A stretch of DNA of 23,220 bases from a virus. Location: the IMG/VR virus record IMGVR_UViG_3300006192_000040, positions 1 through 23,220 of that record; one strand, written 5' to 3'. A program made the position numbers and the translations under genes. The notes beneath the pieces were generated by a model, which was given only the letters and a program-made list of their open reading frames with translations, made no database searches and had not been told where the DNA came from. Below are positions 7,423-13,502 of the stretch, piece after piece. Position 1 is the stretch's first letter; each line of letters begins with the position of its first letter.

Positions 7423-7859
7423 TTACACACCCCGCACTTGCTGTTCACATACTCGTTGGGTTGCAGGTAGCGGCCGCAGGTGGAGCAGGTCGGCACCATG
7501 TCCAGGGTGGCGAGCCGATCAGACCAGCAGGTGGCCTCGCAGAAAAACAGGCTGGTGAGTCGGTTGCCGACAAGGATGACCGGGCGCACATGGCCGAACT
7601 CGCCGCAGCAACTGCAGCGCATCGAGGGGCGGGCGTTGGCCGGGACGGTCTTCACCACGGTTTCACTGGCGGCGCGGGCCAGCGGCCAGCAGGTTTCGAC
7701 GCAGTAGGGGTAAGAGCGGCGACCGTGTCGGCCCGCAACCGGCAGGCAAACCGCCATCTGGCGGCACTTGGTGCAGGGCTCCAGCGTCACGATATGGCTG
7801 TTTGCAGTGCGCACGACGCCTAAAGCCGGGGCAAGCCCGGCTGGTTTTTGGTGAGTCAT
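7419..7859 (-). CDS. Cysteine-rich zinc-knuckle protein (146 residues)
   Basis: Cysteines occur in regular pairs: C29/C32, C53/C57, C82-C84-C85, C107/C111, C125/C128 and C142/C145. This spacing fits three zinc ribbons or knuckles, each built from two pairs. The last one (CSTCGRYLQPNEYVNSKCGVC) looks like a compact zinc ribbon. No catalytic motif is visible, so nucleic-acid or protein binding is the likely role. It sits directly upstream of gene A with an ATGA overlap, and its own start shares a base with the previous stop (TAATG). I do not recognise a named family. Confidence 0.75.
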   Translation of the reverse strand: MTHQKPAGLAPALGVVRTANSHIVTLEPCTKCRQMAVCLPVAGRHGRRSYPYCVETCWPLARAASETVVKTVPANARPSMRCSCCGEFGHVRPVILVGNRLTSLFFCEATCWSDRLATLDMVPTCSTCGRYLQPNEYVNSKCGVCK

Positions 7860-8065
7860 TAGATGGCGCCTCCGTTGTATGACTGGCGCAGACGGGCGGC
7901 AGATTGGTGCTCGCAGCGGCGGGCCGCGCGCACCATGACCAGCAGGGTTTTGATGTATCGGTGGGGGCGGCAGGGACGACGACGGGCATCCAGTAACTCG
8001 AGTTGGTATTCCCGGCGGCGCGCCGCGTCGCTCAACATGGCATCAAGCCAGAAGTCGTGGATCAT
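7859..8065 (-). CDS. Hypothetical basic protein (68 residues)
   Basis: A small arginine-rich protein (ARRREYQLELLDARRRPCRPHRYIK) with a predicted helical N-terminus and no recognised domain. The start codon at 8065 overlaps the end of the upstream gene (ATGA), with GGAG eight bases upstream. The stop overlaps the next start by one base. Its place in the coupled chain is the main support that it is real. Confidence 0.65.
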   Translation of the reverse strand: MIHDFWLDAMLSDAARRREYQLELLDARRRPCRPHRYIKTLLVMVRAARRCEHQSAARLRQSYNGGAI

Positions 8066-8376
8066 TTGATGGTCTCCTCCGGCATGCTGAATGGGCAGTT
8101 CTCCCAGAGCTGACTCATTTCCTCTATGAACCGCTCGTTGCTTTCGATTTGCTCGAACGCAAAATTGGCACCAGCCCGTTCTTCGCGGCAGGCAAACAAC
8201 AAGGAGCGGACGGCGGCAACATTCGTGCTTGGCTTTTGCTCCTTGCGCAGGGCGATCAGCTGGTTCTGAAACTGGCGAAGGGCTTCTTTCTTTACCAGGA
8301 AGATGAGTTTCAGGGCGGCGTTATCGGCGCCATACACCATTTCAGTGGTGCACTCTTCTTGTCTTGGCGTGGTCAT
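8062..8376 (-). CDS. Hypothetical protein (104 residues)
   Basis: A soluble, helix-rich protein with no recognised family, containing KLIFLVKKEALRQFQNQLIALRKEQ and EQIESNERFIEEMSQLWE. It ends in ETIK, as does the gene before it. The DNA for this shared ending and the following start codon is a perfect 16-bp repeat. Overlaps of four bases at both ends place it in the early operon chain. Confidence 0.7.
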   Translation of the reverse strand: MTTPRQEECTTEMVYGADNAALKLIFLVKKEALRQFQNQLIALRKEQKPSTNVAAVRSLLFACREERAGANFAFEQIESNERFIEEMSQLWENCPFSMPEETIK

Positions 8377-8388
8377 TTGATGGTCTCC
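8062..8388 (-). repeat. 16-bp direct repeat at two gene junctions (8062-8077 and 8373-8388)
   Basis: The - strand sequence GGAGACCATCAAATGA occurs twice, exactly, 311 bases apart. Each copy carries the final ThrIleLys codons of one gene, a Shine-Dalgarno GGAG, and the ATGA stop/start overlap into the next gene. It therefore works as a complete translation-coupling junction, which suggests that a gene was inserted or duplicated with its junction. Confidence 0.8.
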
Positions 8389-8690
8389 CCCAATCCGTGG
8401 AGTGGCTCACACTCGGCCCACCACTCGGCGATCTCTTTGGCCAGCGTGACTTCACCGCCACCCAGCGCCAGCCAATACACGGCGCGGATGGCACCAAGGG
8501 CCAGCAACTCCTGGGCGATGTTGCGGTTTCGGCGGGCATCGCTGCCCGAGGTGTTGAACTCTTCCTGGGCGACTTCCCAGTGCTTGGTCAGCTGGCTGAC
8601 CGGTGCCGGCGGCTGCATATGGGCGGGGCCAGATTCGGCGCCACCCAGCTCGTCGATTGGCGGCTCCAGTTCGAACAGGTCATCAGTCAC
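8373..8690 (-). CDS. Hypothetical protein (105 residues, GTG start)
   Basis: The likely start is the GTG at 8690, which overlaps the previous stop (GTGA) and follows GAAGGGGG. The longer open frame upstream has a coding-shadow composition and overlaps two other genes, so I reject it. The protein has an acidic, proline-rich N-terminus and a helical C-terminal half (NIAQELLALGAIRAVYWLALGGG). No family is recognised. It ends in ETIK like its downstream neighbour. Confidence 0.65.
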   Translation of the reverse strand: MTDDLFELEPPIDELGGAESGPAHMQPPAPVSQLTKHWEVAQEEFNTSGSDARRNRNIAQELLALGAIRAVYWLALGGGEVTLAKEIAEWWAECEPLHGLGETIK

Positions 8691-8869
8691 AGGGCACCCC
8701 CTTCCATGTCGCTGTAATCCGGTTCGTCGATGGCGACATGGCCAGCCTCGATGCGGATGGAGATCCCCAGTTCGCCACAGCAGCAGAGCGGGGCGGTCGG
8801 TACCAGGCGCTGCTCGTTCTCGGCTATCCACTGCTTCAAGCAGGCGAGGGTCATGATGGTGTTGCTCAT
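8687..8869 (-). CDS. Hypothetical protein (60 residues)
   Basis: A short acidic protein with a CCCG cluster (residues 29-32) and a C-terminal EPDYSDMEGG. The ATG follows AGGAG with an eight-base spacer and overlaps the previous stop (ATGA). No domain is recognised; the cysteine cluster alone is too small to call a zinc site. Confidence 0.6.
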   Translation of the reverse strand: MSNTIMTLACLKQWIAENEQRLVPTAPLCCCGELGISIRIEAGHVAIDEPDYSDMEGGAL

Positions 8870-9294
8870 GCCTGATACTCCTCATCTTCGCTGTCTGCAT
8901 TGGCTTCTCGGCTAGCCAATGCCAGCGCCCCATACATCGCCAGCAGCAACACCGCTGACCGAGTGACAGCCAAATCCTCTCGGCGCAGGCCAACAACCTT
9001 ATTCACCTCCGCCAGTAACTGCGCGACCAGCTCTCCGGTGTCTTCGAAGGCATCCATACGCTGGCTCAGCTCGACTGCTGACATTTCGTTCATGCGTCCA
9101 ACTGCAAGCGACATGGCGACCATGCTGGTATTCACTTCACCGACGAACTCGCCAGAAAGCGCTTCGCCGAGATCGTCGAACCAATTTCCCAAACCGCAGG
9201 CCGAGTCAGTGGCTACCCCTGACAAATCCAGCACCGCCAACTCGGCACCCAGACGGGCCCGCATTGCCATGGGGTTCACATAGACCTTGCTCAT
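8866..9294 (-). CDS. Hypothetical acidic protein (142 residues)
   Basis: The start at 9294 (MSKVYVNPMAMRARLGAE) follows GGAGTAGCAGC; the upstream in-frame extension looks non-coding. The product is alanine- and leucine-rich with an acidic tail (NADSEDEEYQA). A C-terminal stretch AVLLLAMYGALALA is hydrophobic but short, and could be a buried helix rather than a membrane segment. No family is recognised. Four-base overlaps occur at both ends. Confidence 0.65.
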   Translation of the reverse strand: MSKVYVNPMAMRARLGAELAVLDLSGVATDSACGLGNWFDDLGEALSGEFVGEVNTSMVAMSLAVGRMNEMSAVELSQRMDAFEDTGELVAQLLAEVNKVVGLRREDLAVTRSAVLLLAMYGALALASREANADSEDEEYQA

Positions 9295-9467
9295 GCTGCT
9301 ACTCCTTCCAGTACACAGGCGCGGCCAGAGGCCAGGGTTTCGATACGGGCGGCGTGACGCTGGCCTCTGAGCCAGTGACCGCGCACTTTGATGTAGCCAT
9401 GGCGCACCAGGTAGGCGACGGCATCGGCAGGGGATTGGGCGGTGTGCTTGCTGGTGATGGCGATCAT
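9291..9467 (-). CDS. Small hypothetical protein (58 residues)
   Basis: This short gene fills what would otherwise be a gap in the operon. The ATG at 9467 overlaps the previous stop (ATGA) and its TGA overlaps the next start in the same way. The translation begins MIAITSKHTAQSPADAVAYL and continues with a basic segment RGHWLRGQRHAAR. It has helix-turn-helix-like proportions, but I cannot assign a family. The exact fit to both neighbours is good evidence that it is translated. Confidence 0.65.
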   Translation of the reverse strand: MIAITSKHTAQSPADAVAYLVRHGYIKVRGHWLRGQRHAARIETLASGRACVLEGVAA

Positions 9468-9763
9468 TGGGCACCGCCTTGCAGCGCATAGGCAAAGGGC
9501 GGCTGGAATACCACGGTGCTATCTGGGCCGCTGGCTATATCCACGCCGATGATGTTCGGACGATAGCCACCCTGCAGGATCTCGAGGCGCTTGGTCAGCT
9601 CGGCGTAGATGTCGAGCAGAGCCAGCTCGTCGGCCAGTTCGGCCAGGGCTTCGAGGCTCGCCTCGATGGCGAGGCTGTGGCATGCCCCGAGCTGGGGACG
9701 GTGGGTATTAATGAGGCTGTTCGCGACTTTTCGGATCGCCTGTTCTGCTGTAAGATTGTTCAT
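9464..9763 (-). CDS. Hypothetical protein (99 residues)
   Basis: Started at 9763 (MNNLTAEQAIRKVANSLI), which follows GAGG at a suitable distance. An upstream in-frame start at 9811 would fall inside the terminator hairpin and is unlikely. The product is helical and leucine-rich (LEALAELADELALLDIYAEL), with no recognised domain. It is the first gene after the internal hairpin, so its expression may depend on read-through. Confidence 0.65.
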   Translation of the reverse strand: MNNLTAEQAIRKVANSLINTHRPQLGACHSLAIEASLEALAELADELALLDIYAELTKRLEILQGGYRPNIIGVDIASGPDSTVVFQPPFAYALQGGAQ

Positions 9764-9790
9764 GAGGTTTACCTCGCTGATTGATTGAAA

Positions 9791-9830
9791 GCCCCGCTGG
9801 TGCGTCAACACCGATAGCGGGGTTTTTTAT
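9791..9830. terminator. Terminator-like hairpin within the early operon
   Basis: CCCCGCT (9792-9798) pairs with AGCGGGG (9816-9822), with an inner GGTG/CACC stem. A run of six T follows on the + strand. On the - strand, the direction of the operon, the hairpin is followed by only CTTTCAATC, so termination there is probably partial. It lies directly after the 147-residue gene. It may reduce expression of the downstream genes or block antisense transcription. Confidence 0.6.
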
Positions 9831-10270
9831 TGGCCGCTTCCGGCCACCTTCTGCAAAACCGCTCTGCGGCTTTCCAACATGCCGGCCTGCTTGTTGAGCT
9901 CGGCCCGGCGCTTGTTCTCGTGTTCTGCCTGTTCCTGCTCGCTGCGGGTCGGCCCCTCGCTGCGGCGGGTGGTGCGGTGCCACTCGCGGCGGTGCAGCAC
10001 GCCGCCATCAAACTCATGCAGGGTTGCCAGCAGCGCACCCAGGGCGAGGCGGATCGCCTCTTGTTGGTCAAAGTCGAACTGGTCCAGCTCGCGGGTGCCA
10101 TAGGTGGTTGATAACCCGGCGGCGTAGCAGATGACGGCGCGGGCCCGGGTCGGCAGGCGTGACCAGCGGCTGGCCGCCCCATTGCGGCCGAACTGGGCGC
10201 GCATCTCTGCCAGCGCCACCTCTGCGGCGCTGGGCTGTTGAACGAGCTCGAAAATCTTTGCGGTGCTCAT
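9827..10270 (-). CDS. Hypothetical protein (147 residues)
   Basis: The start at 10270 follows GGAGG with a nine-base spacer. The N-terminal half contains RAVICYAAGLSTTYGTRELDQFDFDQQEAIRLALGALLATL, and the C-terminal half is a charged, probably coiled helix (SEQEQAEHENKRRAELNKQAGMLESRRAVLQKV). No family is recognised. It lies 15 bases after the preceding small gene and directly before the internal hairpin. Confidence 0.7.
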   Translation of the reverse strand: MSTAKIFELVQQPSAAEVALAEMRAQFGRNGAASRWSRLPTRARAVICYAAGLSTTYGTRELDQFDFDQQEAIRLALGALLATLHEFDGGVLHRREWHRTTRRSEGPTRSEQEQAEHENKRRAELNKQAGMLESRRAVLQKVAGSGQ

Positions 10271-10285
10271 GGGGTGGCCCTCCGG

Positions 10286-10504
10286 TTATGCCTGCAGCAG
10301 CTTGGTCAGCCAGTGTGGGCGAGGTTGATGGCACGGCTGGAACCGCAGCGCGCCACGGCGGCCCTGGCTGTCTTCCAGATAACTGCCGTCGAAACGGGTG
10401 GTGTTGCGCATCACCGGCTCGTCACCGCTGGTGACGACGGTGGCGCGGTTGAACAGCAAAAACGGCAGCGGGATCAGCCCCGGCTGCTCGGCGCGCAGTT
10501 TCAT
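10286..10504 (-). CDS. Hypothetical protein (72 residues)
   Basis: Its ATG overlaps the Ogr stop codon (ATGA), so it is translated as part of the same unit. The sequence (IPLPFLLFNRATVVTSGDEPVMRNTTRF, then a basic tail) has no recognised domain. The overlap and the matching reading direction are the main evidence that it is a gene. Confidence 0.6.
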   Translation of the reverse strand: MKLRAEQPGLIPLPFLLFNRATVVTSGDEPVMRNTTRFDGSYLEDSQGRRGALRFQPCHQPRPHWLTKLLQA

Positions 10505-10758
10505 GCTGACTCCTTGAGCGGGACGCTCTTCGACATGGTTTTGTGGTTTTTACCCACGCCCTTGCAGAACGGCAGCACGATGGCCGGATTGGGCATGGCG
10601 GATGGACTGATGGTGCCGACGATTTCAAACGCCGCCTTGAAGGTGTGGCCGCAGTTGACATTGCTGCAGGCGTAATAGGCGTGGCCTGTCAGCGGGCTCA
10701 TTTTGGTGGAGTTCCGGGTATTCGCGTGGTAACCGCAGTGTGGGCAAATCAATCTCAT
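10501..10758 (-). CDS. ogr: Ogr/Delta-family late transcription activator
   Basis: An 85-residue protein with the exact cysteine spacing of the P2 Ogr / P4 Delta zinc finger: C5-x2-C8-x22-C31-x4-C36, with the flanking MRLICPHCGY and YYACSNVNCGHTF. Members bind a dyad site about 55 bases upstream of late promoters and recruit RNA polymerase through its alpha subunit. The ATG at 10758 follows AGGAGACC; the longer open frame upstream overlaps CII and is not used. In P2 ogr lies between D and attP, whereas here it is an early gene directly after cII. The protein should switch on the tail operon and P-Q once the early operon is expressed. Confidence 0.93.
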   Translation of the reverse strand: MRLICPHCGYHANTRNSTKMSPLTGHAYYACSNVNCGHTFKAAFEIVGTISPSAMPNPAIVLPFCKGVGKNHKTMSKSVPLKESA

Positions 10759-10768
10759 GTCTGGTCTC

Positions 10769-11284
10769 CTATGCGCCGATGGCGGCGCGGGCCATATCAG
10801 CAGCGCACGCGAGGCTGGGGATGGCGTGAAAGCGGTCCTCGACCTCGGTAGCCAGCAGCACAAGGTGCTCGATGCCTGCCCAGATGCCGGTGACGACGGT
10901 GTTTCGGTGTGATTTGGTGACGCGGTCACCGGCGAGGAGGGTGGTGGCCTGGGCAGTGACGCCCAGGATCTGGGCCCCTGCATTGAGCGCCTGTTGGGCG
11001 CGGGCCTCTGGGGCAACCTGGGCGGCATCCGGCAGACGAACGGCGGTCAGGCCGCAGTCAAACAGCAGACCATCAAACAGGGTGTCGTCGCCGGTGGCGT
11101 GGTAGAGGGCGATGAGATCGTGCGCAGTCAGGTTGTGCCGCTCACACGCCGGGTTGAATTTGTTGTGCAGCACGTGGTGTGACATGCCGATGGTTTCAGC
11201 CAATTGGCTGATGTTGTGCGCCTGCTTGAACAGGTCGCAGGCCCCTGCAAAGTGGCTGTGTGAACGAGTGTGCTGGTTTGACAC
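10769..11284 (-). CDS. cII: Phage regulatory protein CII (CP76 family)
   Basis: This 171-residue protein matches the P2/186-type CII (CP76) family, with an N-terminal LFKQAHNISQLAETIGMSHHVLHNKFNP helix-turn-helix-like segment followed by LTAHDLIALYHATGDDTLFDGLL. In phage 186, CII activates transcription that establishes lysogeny. The start is GTG at 11284, preceded by AGGGGGATAAA. It lies after the Cox-like gene and 10 bases before ogr. The C-terminal half (residues 85-171) is helical and less conserved. Confidence 0.85.
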   Translation of the reverse strand: MSNQHTRSHSHFAGACDLFKQAHNISQLAETIGMSHHVLHNKFNPACERHNLTAHDLIALYHATGDDTLFDGLLFDCGLTAVRLPDAAQVAPEARAQQALNAGAQILGVTAQATTLLAGDRVTKSHRNTVVTGIWAGIEHLVLLATEVEDRFHAIPSLACAADMARAAIGA

Positions 11285-11317
11285 TTTATCCCCCTGTGCT
11301 CAATCGCTACCGTTAGG

Positions 11318-12091
11318 TCAAGCAGCAGCGCGCTGGCGCGACTTGCTGGTCGAATCCTTGGCCACACGACGACGGGAGTTCTCATGAACGAACTTGAAGT
11401 GGTGTTCCGGCTCCTTGGTCATCTCGCGCCAACGGTGCAGATTGACCCACGGCTTGTCGCCAGCACGCAGTTTGGGAACGATGGGCAGGCGCCCGTCGCT
11501 GATCATGTCCTGGGCGGTGCGCAGTGGCAGGTCGAACTTGAGTTCGTCCCGCAGCATGGTCAGGAAGGCATCGAGTGGGATGGCAGGGAAAGTGGTAAAT
11601 GTCAGGCTCTGCTTGATGTTGCTCAACTGGCGCAAAACCTCTTCATGCCTATCAATTTGACGGCCAGTAGATACGGACTCAGCAACAACATCAGAGGGAA
11701 CGGTGGTGGTGGCATTGCCTGAATCGTTGAGGCTATCGAGCCAGAGTTGCCAGCAATCTTGCAGGGCACCTTTAGCACCGAGCATGATTTTCCAGTGGGT
11801 ATCCATTTCTTCTTCGCTGTACTCGATGCCGGTGGTTGAGCAACCAAACAGAGAATTGAACTCTTCTCTGGTAGCTAGATGGTTGGCAGTAAAAGCTAAA
11901 CGTTGGCGAACACCAGCTTTGTGATAAACGCCGCGGCGGCAGCAGTAATCGACAAACGCTTCGTTACTCAGGTCAAAGTCGTACTCGGTGACCAAACACA
12001 GCACATCGATATCTTGAATAAGAGCGCGTGGCCCAATACGCCGAGCACCGGTTTGAGTTTCGATAGTTGGAACAGTCAGGGTGGTAGTCAT
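11318..12091 (-). CDS. Cox-like regulator with a long N-terminal extension
   Basis: This is a 257-residue protein. Residues about 170-225 (PLDAFLTMLRDELKFDLPLR, then DMISDGRLPIVPK and WVNLHRW) resemble the Cox family of P2-type phages: small winged-helix proteins that repress the lysogeny promoter and direct excision by Int. Typical Cox proteins are only about 90 residues, so the first 165 residues are unusual; they contain EAFVDYCCRRGVYHKAGVRQRLAF and no family that I recognise. The ATG at 12091 has GGAG eight bases upstream; a GTG three codons earlier is too close to it. The gene overlaps the cro-like gene's reading frame end, so the two are co-transcribed. The Cox assignment rests on pattern resemblance only. 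Confidence 0.6.
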   Translation of the reverse strand: MTTTLTVPTIETQTGARRIGPRALIQDIDVLCLVTEYDFDLSNEAFVDYCCRRGVYHKAGVRQRLAFTANHLATREEFNSLFGCSTTGIEYSEEEMDTHWKIMLGAKGALQDCWQLWLDSLNDSGNATTTVPSDVVAESVSTGRQIDRHEEVLRQLSNIKQSLTFTTFPAIPLDAFLTMLRDELKFDLPLRTAQDMISDGRLPIVPKLRAGDKPWVNLHRWREMTKEPEHHFKFVHENSRRRVAKDSTSKSRQRAAA

Positions 12092-12096
12092 AGTGA

Positions 12097-12354
12097 TCAC
12101 TCCTGCACAGATTGAACACTGGCAGCGTCAATAGCCCGTTTGACACACTCCGATTCACGGAATGAGCCAACTTGCTTGGTTTGGCGCTTGGGAGATGAGG
12201 CCTTTAACTGGCCGCCGGTCAGTACCTCGATTTGGTAGGCGCGACCTTGAGGTACGTAGGTTCCCCACTGAGAAACTGATTGGGGAGTGATACCTAAAGC
12301 GGCAGCCAACTGCACAACACCGCCGTAGTATTTTATGGCCTCATGTTTTTTCAT
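12097..12354 (-). CDS. Cro-like helix-turn-helix repressor (YdaS/Cro type)
   Basis: An 85-residue protein whose N-terminus MKKHEAIKYYGGVVQLAAAL followed by GITPQSVSQWG is a typical Cro/YdaS-like helix-turn-helix (residues 11-31), with a basic C-terminal region. It is the first gene of the early operon, divergent from cI across a 128-base control region, which is the standard Cro position. The start at 12354 follows AGGGG. The earlier in-frame ATG at 12381 overlaps the early promoter region and has no proper ribosome binding site. It probably binds the CTTACA-type sites and opposes CI. Confidence 0.85.
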   Translation of the reverse strand: MKKHEAIKYYGGVVQLAAALGITPQSVSQWGTYVPQGRAYQIEVLTGGQLKASSPKRQTKQVGSFRESECVKRAIDAASVQSVQE

Positions 12355-12374
12355 TTTCTTACACCCCTGAAGAG

Positions 12375-12403
12375 TTGACATACCTTATGGAATTAAATGT
12401 AAG
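12375..12403 (+). promoter_or_regulatory. Candidate cI promoter
   Basis: A perfect -35 box TTGACA (12375-12380) is separated by 17 bases from TGTAAG (12398-12403), a fair -10 box. Transcription would start near 12410 and leave about 70 bases before the cI ATG. The -10 box is also an operator half-site, so CI should control its own synthesis. Confidence 0.6.
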
Positions 12404-12424
12404 CGCACCTTCTATGAAAGGCAA
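12396..12424 (-). promoter_or_regulatory. Candidate early (cro) promoter
   Basis: On the - strand, TTGCCT (12424-12419) lies 17 bases before TACATT (12401-12396). Each box matches four of six consensus positions. Its -10 box overlaps the -10 box of the cI promoter on the other strand, giving two face-to-face promoters as in P2 (Pe/Pc). Transcription would start near 12389, 35 bases before the cro start. Confidence 0.5.
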
Positions 12425-12482
12425 CAAAAACTTACTCAAAAAGGAAGTAAAAACTCCGCAGTCGTTCTGTAAGATAACTTAC

Positions 12483-13160
12483 ATGAACATACATGAACGC
12501 ATAAAATCACAGCGATTGGTGCATGGGTTGACCCAAGAATCCTTGGCTAAAAAGTTAGGGATAAACCGCGTTTCTATAAGTCAGTGGGAGCGCGGCGATA
12601 CGTCGCCTAAAGGCAACAATTTGGTAAGGTTGGCGGAAATTCTCGGAGTTAAGCCGGAATGGCTGCTCTTTGGGAGTGATTCTGCAGACGTTGCAAGAGC
12701 GGGGGCTGCGGGTTATCACAATGTCGAGCCAGCTGAGATTCCACAGGGGAGACGAGTACCCATTATCAGCTACGTGCAAGCGGGTAACTGGCGTGAAATG
12801 TGTGAGCAGGCCAGTGGTTTCGATGGGGATGTCGAGTATGCGACTGCGGGGAGTCCGATAGGCCCCTGCTCCTTTGGTCTATGGGTTCGTGGTGACTCTA
12901 TGGCTCCCCGCTTCAGTGAGGGGGATCTGGTGATCGCTGATCCTGATGAGGTTCCTCGACCTGGTGACTTCGTGATAGCAAAGAACGGTCACGAAGAGGC
13001 AACGCTCAAAAAGTATCGCCCGCGTGGTTACAACGACGCAGGGGTTGAGGTGTTTGAATTGACACCACTCAATGATGACTATCCAGTGCTGCGTTCCGAC
13101 GTCAGCGCCATCAGCATCATTGCCACGGTGGTAGAGCATCATGTTTTTTTGAAGCGGTAA
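12483..13160 (+). CDS. cI: CI repressor, helix-turn-helix plus S24 self-cleavage domain
   Basis: A 225-residue lysogeny repressor. Residues 16-38 form the helix-turn-helix (LTQESLAKKLGINRVSISQWERG). The C-terminal half is a LexA/lambda CI-type S24 peptidase: cleavage site A100-G101 in YVQAGNW, nucleophile S139 in VRGDSMAPRF, and the lysine base in ATLKKYR (K176 or K177). RecA-stimulated self-cleavage would make the prophage inducible by DNA damage. P2's own C repressor is short and lacks this domain, so this is a different immunity module. The ATG at 12483 overlaps a perfect operator palindrome and has only a weak ribosome binding site (TAAGA); a longer in-frame extension upstream runs through the promoter and is rejected. 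Confidence 0.95.
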   Translation: MNIHERIKSQRLVHGLTQESLAKKLGINRVSISQWERGDTSPKGNNLVRLAEILGVKPEWLLFGSDSADVARAGAAGYHNVEPAEIPQGRRVPIISYVQAGNWREMCEQASGFDGDVEYATAGSPIGPCSFGLWVRGDSMAPRFSEGDLVIADPDEVPRPGDFVIAKNGHEEATLKKYRPRGYNDAGVEVFELTPLNDDYPVLRSDVSAISIIATVVEHHVFLKR

Positions 13161-13246
13161 CTAGGGCGTGAAGTTTTCACAATGACTTCGTGTTTTTTCA
13201 AACGTTAACAGGGTGCTCGAGTGCCCGTCATGCAGGAGCAGGCAAG

Positions 13247-13489
13247 ATGAACGCGTTACCCAAGACCGGACTGTATATCTCTACTAAAAAAGTCGAAGGT
13301 ATGAGGTTGATCGTTGAAGATGTGTTCGGCCCAGAGGACGATGATTTTGTTGATGATGACGAGTTTTATCTCGTCAACATTATTGATGAGACCAATAAAA
13401 ATGACGCCTCAGCTATTGGCGATGAACTTGATAGCAGTCAATGGCAAGCCCTGGTCGAAGAATATGGTTTAGTGCATCAGCCGTCCTGA
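13247..13489 (+). CDS. Small acidic hypothetical protein (80 residues)
   Basis: The start at 13247 follows GCAGGAGC. The product is strongly acidic in the middle (EDVFGPEDDDFVDDDEF) and resembles small proteins encoded beside integrases, but I cannot name a family. It lies between cI and int and reads in the same direction, so it is likely to be expressed in the lysogen. The acidic patch could mimic DNA, which is speculation. Confidence 0.65.
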   Translation: MNALPKTGLYISTKKVEGMRLIVEDVFGPEDDDFVDDDEFYLVNIIDETNKNDASAIGDELDSSQWQALVEEYGLVHQPS

Positions 13490-13502
13490 TCTATCCCTTT
13501 TT

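Larger units (their letters stand above)
12355..12482. promoter_or_regulatory. Lysis-lysogeny control region with repeated operator half-sites
   Basis: The A/T-rich region between cro and cI contains TGTAAG/CTTACA half-sites at 12358-12363, 12398-12403, 12431-12436 (CTTACT) and 12468-12483 (a perfect TGTAAG-ATAA-CTTACA palindrome). There is also an imperfect pair TTACT/AGTAA at 12432-12436 and 12446-12450. The sites are roughly 35-40 bases apart. They overlap both promoters and the cI start, as expected for CI and Cro operators. Confidence 0.7.

Noticed and set aside
8373-8996. A longer 207-residue version of the 105-residue gene
   Set aside because: The extra N-terminal part covers the 60-residue gene in another frame and has a shadow composition; the GTG at 8690 has a strong ribosome binding site and the right overlap.
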